5,338 nt of DNA from an uncultured Bacilli bacterium (GTDB lineage Bacteria; Bacillota_I; Bacilli_A; RF39; UBA660): contig CAKPPI010000050.1 of assembly GCA_934177545.1 (NCBI GenBank), forward strand, positions 1-5,338, read 5' to 3'. The notes under the pieces are model-generated. The model saw nothing but the letters and a program-made list of their open reading frames with translations. It was not told the DNA's origin and made no database searches. The position numbers and the translations under genes are program-made. Positions 4,369 through 5,338 of this stretch are shown here, piece after piece. Each line of letters opens with the position of its first letter. Position 1 is the first letter of the stretch.

Positions 4369-5283
4369 CTACCGCCAAACAAAGCAAATTAGTAAACTAA
4401 GTATAAAGCTTGCAATAGCTATTTTTATATAATTTTGCGGTTTACTACTACCTACATAATTAGTATCATTTGCTGGGTCATAATAAGAAAGAGTAAGGGC
4501 AAATGTCATTATCTCGGCATAAAAAGGAATAGTACAAATAAAGGGAATAGTTAGCTTAAAAATAATGATTAAAAAAGTAAATACTAAAGAACATAGTAAC
4601 CAAAATTCTAAATTCTTAATATTTTTAACAAATAAATCATCATATCTTTTTTTATTTACTTTATTTATATCCATATTATATTTATCTTGATTTTTATAAT
4701 TCTTAATAAATTTATATACTTCAGTTTGTCTACTATAAGCATTTAAAATAGTTACTTTTCTACTATGTTTAATTATCTTATTTTTTAAGTCATATAAATC
4801 ACAAGTAAGAGCTATCTTTTTATCACTAATTACTTTACTATAAATTTTTAAAACTCTTACAATTTCAAATTCATCTATATTATCAATATTATCTATTAAG
4901 TAAGTAATAAACTTATCATCTTGCATTAATTTGTTTATACTCTTTCTTGTCTTTTTCATATATTTATCTTTTAAGTTATCTAAATCTTTTTTCTTGGCTA
5001 AAGGATTTACTTTAATCATTAATAAATTATCATCATCAATTACTAAAGCTGATAAATCTATATTCCTTTTACTAGTGAAACTAATAGTAGCTAAGATAAC
5101 TCCTACTATAAGTATTACTAATGTAATAATAGTTAGTATTAATAAATTATATTTAAATGAAATTATACTACTAAAAATTAATAACAGTACTCCAACAATA
5201 ACTATTATTACTGAATCTTTTAATGGTTCATAGCTATTACCATATTTTTTAGCTTTTACATCATTATACGGAAATATTTTCAT
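4369..5283 (-). CDS. Five-segment membrane protein with large cytoplasmic loop, function unknown
   Basis: This 304-residue protein belongs to no family I recognise. Hydrophobic segments are near residues 25-43 and 47-69, then 227-243, 244-266 and 286-303. Between the second and third lies a polar, Lys/Asp/Asn-rich region of about 155 residues, probably cytoplasmic and helical. By the positive-inside rule the N-terminus (K10, K12, K13) is also inside. No catalytic motif is evident. ATG 5283 is chosen because AGGAG lies 10 bases upstream; GTG 5292 is in frame but only a base or two from the Shine-Dalgarno. The frame stays open to the window edge, yet a good promoter lies there, so I treat that as chance. 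The HEFGH protein follows after 4 bases; a membrane protein and metallopeptidase working together is inference from gene order. Confidence 0.75.
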   Translation of the reverse strand: MKIFPYNDVKAKKYGNSYEPLKDSVIIVIVGVLLLIFSSIISFKYNLLILTIITLVILIVGVILATISFTSKRNIDLSALVIDDDNLLMIKVNPLAKKKDLDNLKDKYMKKTRKSINKLMQDDKFITYLIDNIDNIDEFEIVRVLKIYSKVISDKKIALTCDLYDLKNKIIKHSRKVTILNAYSRQTEVYKFIKNYKNQDKYNMDINKVNKKRYDDLFVKNIKNLEFWLLCSLVFTFLIIIFKLTIPFICTIPFYAEIMTFALTLSYYDPANDTNYVGSSKPQNYIKIAIASFILSLLICFVWR

Positions 5284-5308
5284 GGAAAGCACTCTCCTAT
5301 CTATATCA

Positions 5309-5336
5309 ATTTTATCACTATCTAATTCTTTGTTAA
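5309..5336 (-). promoter_or_regulatory. Predicted sigma-A promoter of the membrane protein/metallopeptidase operon
   Basis: On the minus strand, -35 TTAACA (5336-5331, 5/6), a 16-base spacer and -10 TAAAAT (5314-5309, 5/6), with an extended TGA (5317-5315). Transcription would start near 5302, giving a leader of about 20 nt that contains AGGAG before ATG 5283. It is at the window edge, so an upstream gene feeding into the operon cannot be ruled out. Confidence 0.55.
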
Positions 5337-5338
5337 AC

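Noticed and set aside
4365..4382. TTG start for the HEFGH protein
   Set aside because: It adds only six residues, overlaps the upstream gene by 14 bases, and ATG 4364 has a better-placed ribosome site.
4931..5233. Plus-strand open frame of 100 codons
   Set aside because: It lies wholly inside the membrane-protein gene on the other strand, has low-complexity Ile/Thr/Asn content mirroring that gene, and no ribosome site.
5284..5338. Membrane-protein frame stays open to the right edge
   Set aside because: No usual start codon except GTG 5292, which is too close to AGGAG. The stretch contains a good extended -10 promoter, so it is probably non-coding.

Overview
The window is AT-rich, with A/T-ending codons, strong Shine-Dalgarno sites (AAGGAGG, GGAG) and sigma-A-type promoters. 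All seven complete genes and one partial gene lie on the minus strand. Every visible stop is TAA or TAG, and tryptophan is always TGG, so this does not look like a UGA-Trp mycoplasma code. The picture fits a low-GC Bacillota (Bacilli/Erysipelotrichia/RF39-like, often gut-associated). That placement is inference from composition and gene style only.

Layout from the right edge, following transcription. (1) 5336-3456: a promoter at the edge drives a five-segment membrane protein of unknown function, then, 4 bases later, a cytosolic HEFGH zinc-metallopeptidase-like protein. (2) 3470-3104: a separate promoter, a leader of about 120 nt, a 59-residue zinc-ribbon protein and an intrinsic terminator. 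(3) 3107-611: a promoter, then a tight three-gene glycosylation operon: a GT4 glycosyltransferase, an Alg14/PssD-like subunit and an Alg13/PssE-like catalytic subunit with an added C-terminal membrane region. It closes with an intrinsic terminator. The last two genes overlap by one base (TAATG) next to a G6 run; a one-base slip there would fuse them. The operon probably builds a surface polysaccharide: the Alg14/Alg13 pair acts on a lipid-linked sugar and the GT4 enzyme adds another residue.

(4) 610-311, which has no long ORF, looks like an unannotated type I toxin-antitoxin locus. A 30-residue basic, hydrophobic peptide lies on the minus strand with a near-perfect Shine-Dalgarno buried in a 10-bp hairpin. 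The ends of its mRNA are complementary. A plus-strand promoter would make a convergent RNA of about 110 nt, ending in its own terminator and covering the whole 3' UTR of the peptide mRNA. This is the main discovery candidate.

(5) 226-1: a minus-strand promoter overlapped and followed by two copies of the palindrome ATTTA(G/C)TAAAT with centres 32 bp apart, a leader of about 155 nt with a different composition, and the first 13 codons of a gene running off the left edge.
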